Assembly (NCBI GenBank): GCA_941918925.1
Contig: OW799236.1
Location: 64,938,685 to 65,002,684 of the forward strand
Direction of reading: 5' to 3'
DNA from: Phyto melanocephala
Taxonomy: Eukaryota > Arthropoda > Insecta > Diptera > Rhinophoridae
Length of the DNA stretch: 64,000 nt
The position numbers and the translations under genes were made by a program. Shown piece by piece: positions 55,676-64,000 of the stretch. The notes beneath the pieces are model-generated. The model did not search any database, was not told the DNA's origin, and worked only from the letters and a program-made list of their open reading frames with translations. Each line of letters starts with the position of its first letter. The stretch's first letter is position 1.

Positions 55676-55960
55676 AAATAACACTGCACGACAAAAAATC
55701 ATTTTTTGTCTTTCCGTGAATTAAAACTATGTGGACTATTTGGATTTTGATACGCTGAACTCAAATCCGCAGTCGGTTTTTTTCCATCAGATCGGGATTT
55801 TTTATGGGCGTGGCAAATTTTTTCCCCTAAATTAGTCAGGTACGAAGACTTATTTCATCCTAACTCGAGAACCAGTCATCCGGTTTTCAAAAGTAAAACA
55901 CCAGAAGATGTGTTTTCTCTCTCTCTTATCGTTTTGGAATTATTTAGAAATTAATGACAT
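55676..55960 (+). repeat. Third, partial copy of the long inverted repeat
   Basis: It matches the outer two-thirds of the repeats at 7735 and 15718 (ggattttgatacgctgaact, tcgttttggaattatttaga) and keeps a clean outer palindrome gacaaaaaat-c-attttttgtc. There is no accompanying gene. It lies in the Tc3-like element, so at least this portion moved there. Confidence 0.7.
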
Positions 55961-56145
55961 TAATTTTTTTGTTGTTTTAGTTTAATGTTATTATTTTTTT
56001 TTTATTTGTTTGACAAACACAACGTATGAAGATACTAAAAAAATTTTTTTAGTAACTTATTGTTATTTGAACAAAATAAATCAATGAAAGTAACAAATTC
56101 AATCCCAGTTCCAAATGTTTTGACCACTACTGTATATAGATAGCA

Positions 56146-57332
56146 TATAATACATACATATGTTGTGTACTTCTTAAACCAATAAAAATAGATTATTTTC
56201 AAAATTAAGTAATGCGTAAATTTTGGAGCATTCATTTATAAATTACTTTGCAAACATAAAAAATTTTAAATCAAATACTGTGAAGTTGCGACATTATAAC
56301 AAGATAGATAAGATGTTAATGCTTAAAAATAATTCTTAAAAAAATATATTATTTAAACAAAATTAATAAGTATATTTAATTAAGCATTATAGTATGTCAG
56401 AACAAATTATAACACTTTAAAATACTGCACAGAGAAAATATTTTATCTAATGTTTTAAAGGTAACACACGACATGTTTGTATTAGCAGTTGAGAATTTGA
56501 CAAGTCAGATGTAAAAAAACATGCCGTGTATTAGCTCCTTTAGAGAGTGTGCATGACGTGATCACTCGTGAGCGTGATTAATAAAAAGTCAGTCAAGCGT
56601 ATGTGATTGAAAGTGATGAAAAAATACAGCGTGAGTGATTATTGATCATCAAATTTTTAAAATCATGCAAATTTTTTCACTGACGACACAATTTTAACTC
56701 ACATATATTCCGTGGCTTGTATGTAAACTATTTTGACTGGAAAAATCAAGCAATAATTAAAATCAAAGATGGTGTCCGAAATAAAATGAGGGATATATGT
56801 ATATTTAAATCTATAGATAAATTCCTAACAGACGGACTAAACATACATACCAAATCATAACAAAAATGGTTAAAATGTAAATACGATTTAGTTTTAGAGA
56901 AAATATAATTTTATGATAAAAATGAAGATACAAAAAAAATTAGGATGTAGAATAATATGTCTATTTACTTTACGTTTTTACCAAAAAATATTTATTTATC
57001 AGCTATTTGTAGTTCGGAGCAGGGTACACTTATACAAGGTGGCAGTGCCAGCCCAGCTGACTATTTTTTTGTGTTCTGCAGTATGTCAAACTACATATTT
57101 AAAAAAATGATTTCAACTCCGGAAATTGTCAAACTCCATACACTAAAAAGAGAGACAAAAATTGCTCTCCTTTACGCTATCACCTTATGTAATTACACCA
57201 TGGTTCGGAGAGAATTTTTCTGTTTATAATTTTTTTTAATACAAAGTTTGACATTTAAAACAAATGAGAGAAGAGAATTAATTTTTATCTATTGACTTTG
57301 GCAGCTAAAGTCTAAAATAAGTGAATACAAAA
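56146..57332. other. Intergenic DNA, nothing recognised
   Basis: About 1.2 kb of AT-rich sequence. Short plus-strand open stretches (56913-57110, 56957-57229) have no recognisable domains and I do not call them genes. Confidence 0.5.
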
Positions 57333-58299
57333 ACAAGTAAGAGTGCTATATTCGGCAGTGCCGAATCTGATAATACCTTTCACCATCATGTACATAAGTA
57401 GGTATAATCCAACATCGTAGCTTAACCTATATTTCATGTTATACGCCATTTTTCTATATTATTTCCGACGCCATCCTTGATTCCGAATTTTTACGTAGTT
57501 ATCTGTATTCTACTAGTCAAGCCCTTTCATTTGATACCCTTATTGACGGGATTAAAACAATTTGATCCGCCATTTTGTTTCGACGCCATCTTGCATTTTA
57601 CATTTTTTAATAATTTACTGTATTCTATAAGTCAAGCCCTTTGATTTGATACCAATGTTGAGGGGGTTCAAGAAGTTACATTTTAAGATACCAGATTTGA
57701 CCCATATATAAATTTATTATCCGCGATTTTGTTGTGGCGGCCAATACGAATTTTAATTTTTTTTTGTAGTGCTTATATTGTTTCAGATGATACCAATATT
57801 GACTCTCTCGGTTGTCTAGAAGCTGAAAAAAATTGATTTCCGTTTGTAAATTTTTAGAATAAATATTTAAAAAAATGTTGCCTATAACTTATCGATTAGA
57901 TCCCGCTTTATCGAAAATTTTTCACAAATATCTCTAAAGGCATATTATATCTACAAATAGTAGCAAAGGTACCTAAATATTATTCTATGGCTGAAAATGT
58001 TTAATTTTGGTAGTAAAAATATGGGAAAAAACAGAGGCTTATGCGGCGATTGTGTTGAATTTCAATAGCGATTCATTCCTGGATATTTCCAAAAGATCGA
58101 TACCATGCACAGATCTAAGGAACATATGGTTGCTTCTAAAAGTTGATTTCAACCAACACACGGGCATGGCTTAGTTAACTCCTCTATTCATAAGCTTTCA
58201 GAAAATATATACTCTATGGAATCGGAAATGAAAATTGTAGAAATTACAAACGGAATGGCAAAGCTATATATACCCTTGTGCAACACAGATGAGGGTATA
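57333..58299 (-). mobile_element. DINE-like Helentron, diverged subfamily
   Basis: Minus orientation: CTTGT at 57333, with the hairpin ATTCGGC-ACT-GCCGAAT (minus-strand reading), and the 5' end TATACCCTCATCTG at 58299 folding on AAGGGTATATATA. The body differs from other copies, with gccatcttg/ccgccattttg-type units. It lies 214 bp downstream of the WBP4-like gene's stop codon. Confidence 0.65.
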
Positions 58300-58475
58300 A
58301 AAAAATTTAGGTTTAAAATATTTTTTTGTTTTTGCAAATTAGCAAACAATTTATAAAATAAATTGTTCGAATAAAAAGAGATGTCAGACAGTTTTTTTCT
58401 TTAAACAATATTTATTACAATTTCATATAAATTTTTAATTATTTATTAGAAATTTGTTTACATGTTAACTTATTA

Positions 58476-58481
58476 TTTATT
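58476..58481 (-). terminator. Poly(A) signal of the WBP4-like gene
   Basis: AATAAA on the minus strand, about 32 bases after the stop codon. It is the first such signal downstream. Confidence 0.6.
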
Positions 58482-58512
58482 GTAGCTTACCTTTTATAAC
58501 CACCATAAACTT

Positions 58513-59731
58513 TTAATCATCATCTAACCGTTTTCGGGCATATCCTTTTGCTGCAAATTTACGCTTTTTAAATGATGTTGATGTGTTACTAGCAACTTCT
58601 GGATCTAAAGATTCTATTGTCTTTTCCTTAAAACGTTTTACGGGAGGTTCACAGGGAACATCAGATACAACGGTAGCAGAATAATACGTATTTGTTACAG
58701 GTAATTGTAAATCAAGATGTGCTGGTGGTGGTCTATGAAAAATTAAAAAAAAAAATATTATTGCAAGTATCTAAATCAAATATAAAATGTATAGCTATTC
58801 TTACTTATTTTCCACCACTTGCCAATGACCTATTTCAGGTGCTTTGGCTTCCTCTTCGGTTTTGTAGCTTTCTTTGCGTTCTTCTTCAGCTTTTTGTTCC
58901 TGTTTAGTAGCCGGTTGTCTATACATTTTTAAACGTTCACGATTATAACGAGCGACCTCTTCATTGACATTTTCACGAAATTTTTTAGCCTCTTCAGCAT
59001 CTTGCATTTCTTGTTGTTTTATAGCCAAATCATTTATGCGTTGATATTCCTTCCATGAAAGATAACCTTCCTTGGGCGCCTCCCATACACTTTCATTAGT
59101 CTTTACATTCCAATAGTATGAGTAGCCTTCATCATGTTTACCCTCTACCCATAGAGAAGCATTAGGAACTAAAGAATGATCCACTTTTTGTGTGAACAAA
59201 CGTGGACCTACCTCTTCATTATCTGAGTCACCGGCCAAGCGCATGGGATCAACTTGTTTAAACTTTGTGTTACCTGTAGTGGATGCTCCTGAACTTGTTG
59301 ATGGACCTACACCTGCTGTCATAACAGCATTAATAGAGCGCGCCGTTAAATCGCCACGACTGTGTATATCCTGAGCATAAGAACGCATTGCAGCCTCTTC
59401 CATTTTTCGTATTTCAAGATCCATTTTACGTTTCTCCTGCTCAGACTTTTCGCTGCTGCGACTAATATCCGTTATGCGCTTGGCCACATTTAGCTTATGA
59501 CGCTTGCCATTTTCATGAAAGGAGATACTCTAAAATTTTATACAATTATTTATATTTGTTTGTTTAATAGGTATAAACGTTTTCTCACAGCTTTGTTGTC
59601 ACTAATCCAGCATTTGCAAAAATCACAATATTTTCGCTCGTTGGATTTCCAGTAATCAGCCCTGTTTAATAAGAATTGTATGTTATAATAATAAGGTAGT
59701 GAATTCGTTTATTTTGTAATAAGGCTTACAT
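58513..59731 (-). CDS. Wbp4: WBP4/FBP21-like splicing factor
   Basis: Coding exons on the minus strand: 59731-59730 (AT of ATG), 59661-59589, 59529-58805 and 58732-58513, with GT-AG introns of 68, 59 and 72 bp. The predicted protein is 339 residues. N-terminal matrin/U1-type zinc finger: ADYWKSNERKYCDFCKCW ... SFHENGKRHKLNVAKR (residues 2-41). One WW domain near the middle: VEGKHDEGYSYYWN ... VWEAPKEGY. A charged coiled region follows, then a GHWQVVEN box and a basic FKKRK...RKR tail, matching the C-terminal layout of WBP4. WBP4 works in the spliceosome (A and B complexes), binding proline-rich splicing factors. Human WBP4 has two WW domains; I see only one here. Confidence 0.9.
59662..59729 (-). 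other. Intron splitting the Wbp4 start codon
   Basis: Minus strand GTAAGC...AAACAG, 68 bp. The upstream exon ends ...TTAAAAAT and the downstream exon begins GGCTGATTACTGG, so A-T from exon 1 and G from exon 2 make the initiator, giving M-A-D-Y-W as in WBP4 orthologues. Confidence 0.75.
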
Positions 59732-59980
59732 TTTTAACAAAAATTATCAAAAATTTATAAAAACCTGTGTTTATAAATATATGTCAACAATAAATGTGGT
59801 GAGTTTAAGCGAAAATATGGCGTTACCACATCATAAATAGAAAACATATGTTGTATAAATTGCCACAAGATAAATAGTTACCACCTTGTGACCAGACTTA
59901 GTAGACAAGAAGTTACGTTTTGAATAATAAAATATAATTTAACAATAGATGTCACCACATCGGAATAAAAATGCTCTGTA
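59732..59980. other. Upstream region of the WBP4-like gene
   Basis: It must contain the 5' UTR and promoter on the minus strand. I see no clear TATA box or initiator. The repeat DNA begins at about 59985. Confidence 0.4.
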
Positions 59981-59984
59981 AAAC

Positions 59985-60315
59985 GGATAACGACTTATTA
60001 ATATTCTATACAACCGATAGAGCCAATATGGAAATCAAATAAAAGGGCTTGAGTATTAAAATATAGTTAGCTAAAAAAAAATAAATAAAAGATGGCGTCC
60101 AAGATTACATACATTGTATTGTAGTTACGGCTTTAACCCTGACAAAATTAGTTTCAAATAAAAATACTTGACAAGTACAATGTAGTAAAATATTAAAAAC
60201 TGTAAAAGCCAAGATGGCGTCTAAAACAAAATCGCAGAATATATTTTTTTAATCCCAAAAAATTCATAACGGTTAGGAGTATAATCAGATTCGGCATGGC
60301 CGTATGTAATTGTAA
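59985..60315 (+). repeat. DINE-like Helentron 3' fragment
   Basis: It shares the gatggcgtccaaga/agatggcgtctaaaac units and the gggcttgagtatta block with 57400-57760 in reverse, then ends near cagattcggcatggccgtat, a decayed terminal hairpin. The terminal CTTGT is missing. Confidence 0.5.
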
Positions 60316-60342
60316 TTAATTATAATATTTTGGATTTGTTTT

Positions 60343-61250
60343 TATACCCTTATCAACGAAAATAGTGTAGGGGTATATTAATTTTATTATTCTGTTTCTA
60401 ACACATCGAAATATTCCTTTGAGATACCGTAAAGTAAATATTTTCTGAATCCTGTTTTTATTATTAAAGAAGGTGAAAATCGTGAAATAGGAAGCGAGAT
60501 ATACTTTGTAATACAAAAGAAGATCAGAAAAAAAATTTCGGAAATTCAATAAAAGCGATTGTGTCTAAACGCAATGACTTATAGTAATAAAATTTCGCAA
60601 GTACATTTATTGAGTAAAAAATATGTTTCCCCGATATTTCGTATAGTAAAAAGGGAGATATACATAAATCAAAATGTACGAAAATTTACCTCGCAAAGTG
60701 TCTTTTTTAGTCTATTTAAAATTTCAAAAATAAAACCGACAAAATTAGAAGTACATTGCAGAAATATCGCAAATATAGTTTCTTTATAAATATTATTGGA
60801 ATAACGGAAAGTTAAGGTGCACGCCCACCTTAATATAACGCTGTTTCTTAAATTTATACAATATCTCAATGGGCAAAGATTTTGTTATTTAATATTTAAG
60901 TAGAAATCGTTATGAGAAAAAACTTTTACGCAAGCACTTTAATGCTCACTTCCCATAAAGCAATTTATTTTAAATTTATATAATTTCTACGAGGGCGTAG
61001 AGTTTTCAAGAACAATGGAATCTGTAATACAATATTTGATTTAAAATACTTTTACACGCCTACTTTAACGCCTATTACTAAAATTATGTAATATTAAAAA
61101 GCGCCATATGTAACTAAACACGATGCTGAGATTTCGTATATTTCTGGAAAGTTTCATTACAATACCAGAAAACAAAGGTGAAACGTCCACTTTAACAACC
61201 ACCTTCGACATAATAATTTTTCTAAAAATCATATTATTACGTTTAAACCT
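60343..61250 (+). repeat. DINE-like subfamily B relative, 3' end missing
   Basis: It starts TATACCCTTATCAACG, folding on GTGTAGGGGTATATTA, then acacatcgaaatattcc and other B-type blocks including acgcccaccttaatataacg. It is truncated at the LTR start at 61259. Confidence 0.55.
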
Positions 61251-61258
61251 TTTATAAA

Positions 61259-61740
61259 TGTTGGCTTATTTCCTTTAAGTACCCTTTGAGTTCTTTTATT
61301 GCAATCAAAACAGTTGAAATTAGTTATAAAATTAAGAGCACTTTATTTACTTAAACACACTCAGATATTGTTTTATAGCACTTTACTTATTTCACTTATT
61401 ATAATACACTTTTATTATCAAACTCACTTTGATACGCGCTTTACAAGCTCTACTGTTATACTGATCATGTTAGCTGTGTTGTTCGGCTATTTATAGTAGC
61501 ATAGTGGTGTTCGGTAACATTCGACAAAGTTCTCGTATGTACATTCTAGTACATTCGAAAACCGTTACATTTAAATTAAGACGTTAAGAAGTGCCTAAAG
61601 TATGCTACACATAATAACAAACATCATATTCGAACAACCAGCGAAATAAACTAATACAAATAAAACTACAGTAACTTAAACTACTACAACTAAAATAAAT
61701 TATAATGTAAATTAAGCTATTTAAAAATAAATCTGTAGCA
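61259..61740 (-). repeat. 3' LTR of a truncated Ty3/gypsy element
   Basis: On the minus strand it begins TGCTACAG and ends GCCAACA (482 bp), contains a TATA box CTATAAATAGCC (about 61485-61496) and an AATAAA-like signal further on, and directly follows a polypurine tract AAGCGGGCGGTAG (61741-61753). The 5' LTR is not in the window. The limits are inferred from TG...CA and the polypurine tract. Confidence 0.65.
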
Positions 61741-61751
61741 CTACCGCCCGC

Positions 61752-62420
61752 TTAAGCCTGTTCATCCCGAATAGGCACAAATTCACTTTTTCCGTACTTA
61801 GAGAGGCGCTCGAGATGAACCACTTTCATCTTTGATCTTGGGCTATTGTATTTCTGTATTCTATACACGATATCATTTATTCTTTTTATCACCTTATACG
61901 GCCCATCCCAATGAGTTTGCAGTTTAGGAGACAGTCCTTTTTTCCGTTGTGGGTTATATAGTAGAACTAGCTGACCCTCATTAAAGCCTTCAGAATTTGC
62001 TGCTCTGTCATATCTGGCCTTCATCTTGTCGCTGGTCATTTTTATTCGGCCTCGAACGAATTCATGAATTTCGCCGAGACCTTTTTGTCCCCTTGAATTA
62101 TATTCTTCGTGTTCATTTATTGTCGAGGGATTAACATCGAATTCTAGATCACCTGGCAGTTTCAGCTCGGTTTCAAACATAATTTTTGCAGGTGTTCGGG
62201 AGGTAGAGTCATGAACGGCTGACCTGTATGCCAACAGAAATTTTGGTATGTACTCATCCCAGTCCCTTTGGTCTGCACTGGCCACTTTTCTCAAGTGTTC
62301 CTCCAACGTGCGGTTAAATCTCGCGACCATGCCGTCAGATTGTGGATGCAGTGGCGTAGTCCTCGTTTTTCGGATACCGTATAGTTCGCATATTTCCTGG
62401 AATATCGCAGATTCAAATCA
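61752..62420 (-). pseudogene. Gypsy integrase C-terminal half
   Basis: The minus strand reads FQEICELYGIRKTRTTPLHP, QSDGMVARFNRTLEEHLRKV, then WDEYIPKFLLAYRSAVHDST and RIQKYNSPRSKMKVVHLERL. This includes the region of the third catalytic residue, where the usual Gln-Ser-Asp-Gly-x-x-Glu reads ...GMVA, so the catalytic Glu is replaced by Ala here. It ends at the polypurine tract and starts abruptly near 62420 next to LINE sequence, so the rest of pol is lost. mdg1/412-like by general look only. Confidence 0.8.
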
Positions 62421-62424
62421 TTGA

Positions 62425-62959
62425 TATTGACAGCTTAAGACCAATTTCATTACTTTCTAATGTAGGAACGTTATTTAAAAAAAAAATACTTGATGAAAAA
62501 TTGGATGCCTTAGAAACAGTTTGGCTTTAATAAAGGTAATTCCACGGTGCATGCTCTTCTAAGGTTTCACACTGATTTAAGAAAAGGTCATTGCACTGTT
62601 ACAGTATTACTTGATGTCGAAAAAGCTTTTGATAAGGCCTATAATAATGGAGTACTTAATAAAATGATAGGACTTGGTTTTAATGGAGCAATTATAAAAC
62701 TTTTTAAAAGCTTTTTTGATGACAGGAATTTTTACGTTCAAATTAATGATTTGTCTTCTTCTCTGGGTGATATTTCTTGTGGTGTTTCACAGGGCTCTGT
62801 ATTGGCACCTCTTTTGTACAACATATTTATACATGATTTTCCACATGAATTAAATAATTCTAAAGGTATACTTTATGCTGACGATTCATTACTTTATTCT
62901 CATGATGAATCTCCTCTAGTAGCGCTCCAACGTCTTTTATCGCACCTTAAATATCGATG
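62425..62959 (+). pseudogene. Jockey-type LINE RT, N-terminal piece
   Basis: The plus strand reads DIDSLRPISLLSNVGTLFKK, then after frame damage VTVLLDVEKAFDKAYNNGVL, CGVSQGSVLAPLLYNIFIHD and ILYADDSLLYSHDE: RT motifs A, B and C. It is interrupted by a MITE at 62960 and resumes at 63748. Confidence 0.8.
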
Positions 62960-63747
62960 CCTTACTTCCTCAACCTTGTATCATAAAAAATAAAATTTTT
63001 CAGGAGAGAAAGAAAAAAACGGTTAATCTTTTTATACTTCGGTGTTTGGTTATGCCATGTTCACACGGCAATATGAATCTCGTGGTTCGCTCTCTGAATC
63101 TCGAATGCGAATCCTGCCGTTCAGACGATAGTGCATGTTTCACTTTAACATTTTTATTTTATTTTTTTTTTCAATTATTTAACGCGGCTTTTTGTTTTTT
63201 CTGAGGTTTATTGAAGTCATTCTTCTACACTTTAAAATAAGTTTCACTATTTCTCTCTTTTCCATTTTAATTTAAATATACATATATGTATGTATGTATG
63301 TTTAAACATATATTTTTTATTTCCACAATGATTTTTTGCACACAATTTTTTTTCTGTTTTCCTTTGTTTATTTTTGTTTTTGATAGCCAGTACAGATAAA
63401 TTAGCGATTTTTTGTTATCAAAATTAGAGATGATAGTAAATTCTTCGAGATTCGCAACAAGATTCAAAATGAACCAGGTAGATTCGCTCTCAAAATTTTG
63501 TATGGCGAATCTTGTAGATTTAATCAAGATTCGGTCGCGAACCTTGAATGAGAGAGCGAACCTCGATATTTGCTGTCCGTGTGAACATGCTATTAAAAGT
63601 TTAAATGCAATTATTAAGGAATTGATTGTATTTATGTATATTAGTAGTAATAATATACTAATCTTTTTTAGTTAAAGCATAAAACAATCGTTTGATATGA
63701 AAAAGTCAAAACCGTATTTTTTAGGTTACGAGGTTGAGGAAGTAAGG
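62960..63747. mobile_element. Foldback-like MITE with 8-bp target duplication
   Basis: A 788-bp insertion with inverted ends CCTTACTTCCTCAACCT (left; the right end matches in reverse) flanked by tatcgatg (62952-62959) and tatcgata (63748-63755). Additional inverted repeats lie inside (gttcacacgg...gttcgctctct near 63060-63100, reversed near 63540-63590). The 8-bp duplication suggests hAT or P-type mobilisation. There is no coding content. Confidence 0.75.
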
Positions 63748-64000
63748 TATCGATATGTTGATGAATATTATTCTCATTGGAGAATAAAAATAAATGCTTC
63801 CAAGAGCAACGCTATATGCAAAATGCAAATATACTGTTATCCCGAATTAAAATAGTTCAGATATAATATTTAAGGAAAACGTGAAGTATCTTGGAGTAAA
63901 CTTTAATAAATTGTCAAAGAATAATAATTATGTTGTTTATAATTTAGAGAAGGCAAATCGAGTAAAAGGTGCTTTTTTGAGATTGTTATATATTAAATCT
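63748..64000 (+). pseudogene. Jockey-type LINE RT, downstream piece (runs off the window)
   Basis: The plus strand reads RYVDEYYSHWRIKINASKSN, then KENVKYLGVNFNKLSKNNNY and KANRVKGAFLRLLY. It follows motif C in Jockey-clade RTs and joins the upstream piece in frame once the MITE is removed. It continues past the window end. Confidence 0.8.

Larger units (their letters stand above)
51607..56132 (-). mobile_element. Tc3-like Tc1/mariner element with TA duplication, heavily invaded
   Basis: Terminal inverted repeats of at least 33 bp (CAGTACTGGTCAAAACATTT on the left; CAGTAGTGGTCAAAACATTT on the opposite strand at the right) with two mismatches, flanked by TA (51605-51606, 56133-56134). A degraded minus-strand transposase lies at 54213-55171. 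Two head-to-tail family D repeats (52303-54051) and a piece of the long inverted repeat seen at 7735 (55676-55960) have inserted inside it. It sits in the 3' end of family C. Confidence 0.85.
39547..56145 (+). mobile_element. Family C repeat, copy split by two large insertions
   Basis: The family body runs 39547-40931, resumes at 51195-51604 after a gypsy element, and finishes around 56135-56145 after a Tc3-like element. It starts ctagcatataacccgctacta and ends with gggctgtgcgatgatgaatc, tcagtcagtcag and tttatata. Without the insertions it is about 1.8 kb, close to the 1.7-kb copy at 28419-30140. No protein is encoded. Confidence 0.7.

Noticed and set aside
56913..57229. Two overlapping plus-strand ORFs near the WBP4-like gene
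   Set aside because: Overlapping frames of similar length in AT-rich DNA, no recognisable domain, no splice or start context to favour either.
1..64000. CRISPR arrays, operons, tRNA or rRNA genes
   Set aside because: The regular repeats seen are tandem units within transposons, and no tRNA or rRNA signature was found on either strand by reading. A tRNAscan or Infernal run would settle it.

Overview
This is eukaryotic DNA from a fly, most likely a higher (brachyceran, possibly calyptrate) dipteran. The evidence is AT-rich intergenic DNA, many DINE-1-like Helentron repeats ending in an ATTCGGC-NNN-GCCGAAT hairpin plus CTTGT, fly-type retrotransposons, and one host gene with 59-72 bp introns. 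I see no tRNA, rRNA, CRISPR or prokaryotic genes.

The only host gene I can support as intact is a WBP4/FBP21-like splicing factor on the minus strand (58513-59731). It has four exons, and its start codon is split by the first intron. Nearly everything else is transposable elements, many nested inside one another.

Layout. 1-6.8 kb: DINE-1-like elements of two subfamilies, one nested in another, with a hAT deletion derivative (5899-6697) and mariner fragments. 6.9-7.5 kb: a truncated mariner. 7.7-16.2 kb: about 500 bp inverted repeats flank a broken gene for a protein I recognise as recurring in many arthropod genomes. That gene is interrupted by a LOA-type LINE with a perfect 13-bp target duplication, a TAA-flanked MITE, and a BEL gag fragment between two 541-bp direct repeats. 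16.98-23.6 kb: a very young BEL/Pao retrotransposon with 443-bp LTRs differing at two positions, but with a damaged pol. 23.7-27 kb: a second LOA-type LINE, then a Harbinger fragment. 28-39.1 kb: one minus-strand Jockey/CR1-group LINE cut into six pieces by DINE elements, a Transib-like transposon and a repeat I call family C. 39.5-56.15 kb: a second family C copy holding a young, apparently complete 10.26-kb Ty3/gypsy element (40932-51190) and a degenerate Tc3-like element (51607-56132). 57.3-61.2 kb: DINE-like repeats around the WBP4 gene. 61.26-64 kb: the 3' end of another gypsy element, then a Jockey-type RT split by a foldback-like MITE.

Two elements look young: the gypsy element, with LTRs of identical length and no difference found by eye, an intact gag and pol, and a convincing -1 frameshift site; and the BEL/Pao element. 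The most promising candidate for an undescribed system is the inverted-repeat-flanked element at 7.7-16.2 kb. The next most interesting points are the Transib-like element with a RAG-signal-like terminal heptamer, and the covarying terminal stems of the Helentron subfamilies.
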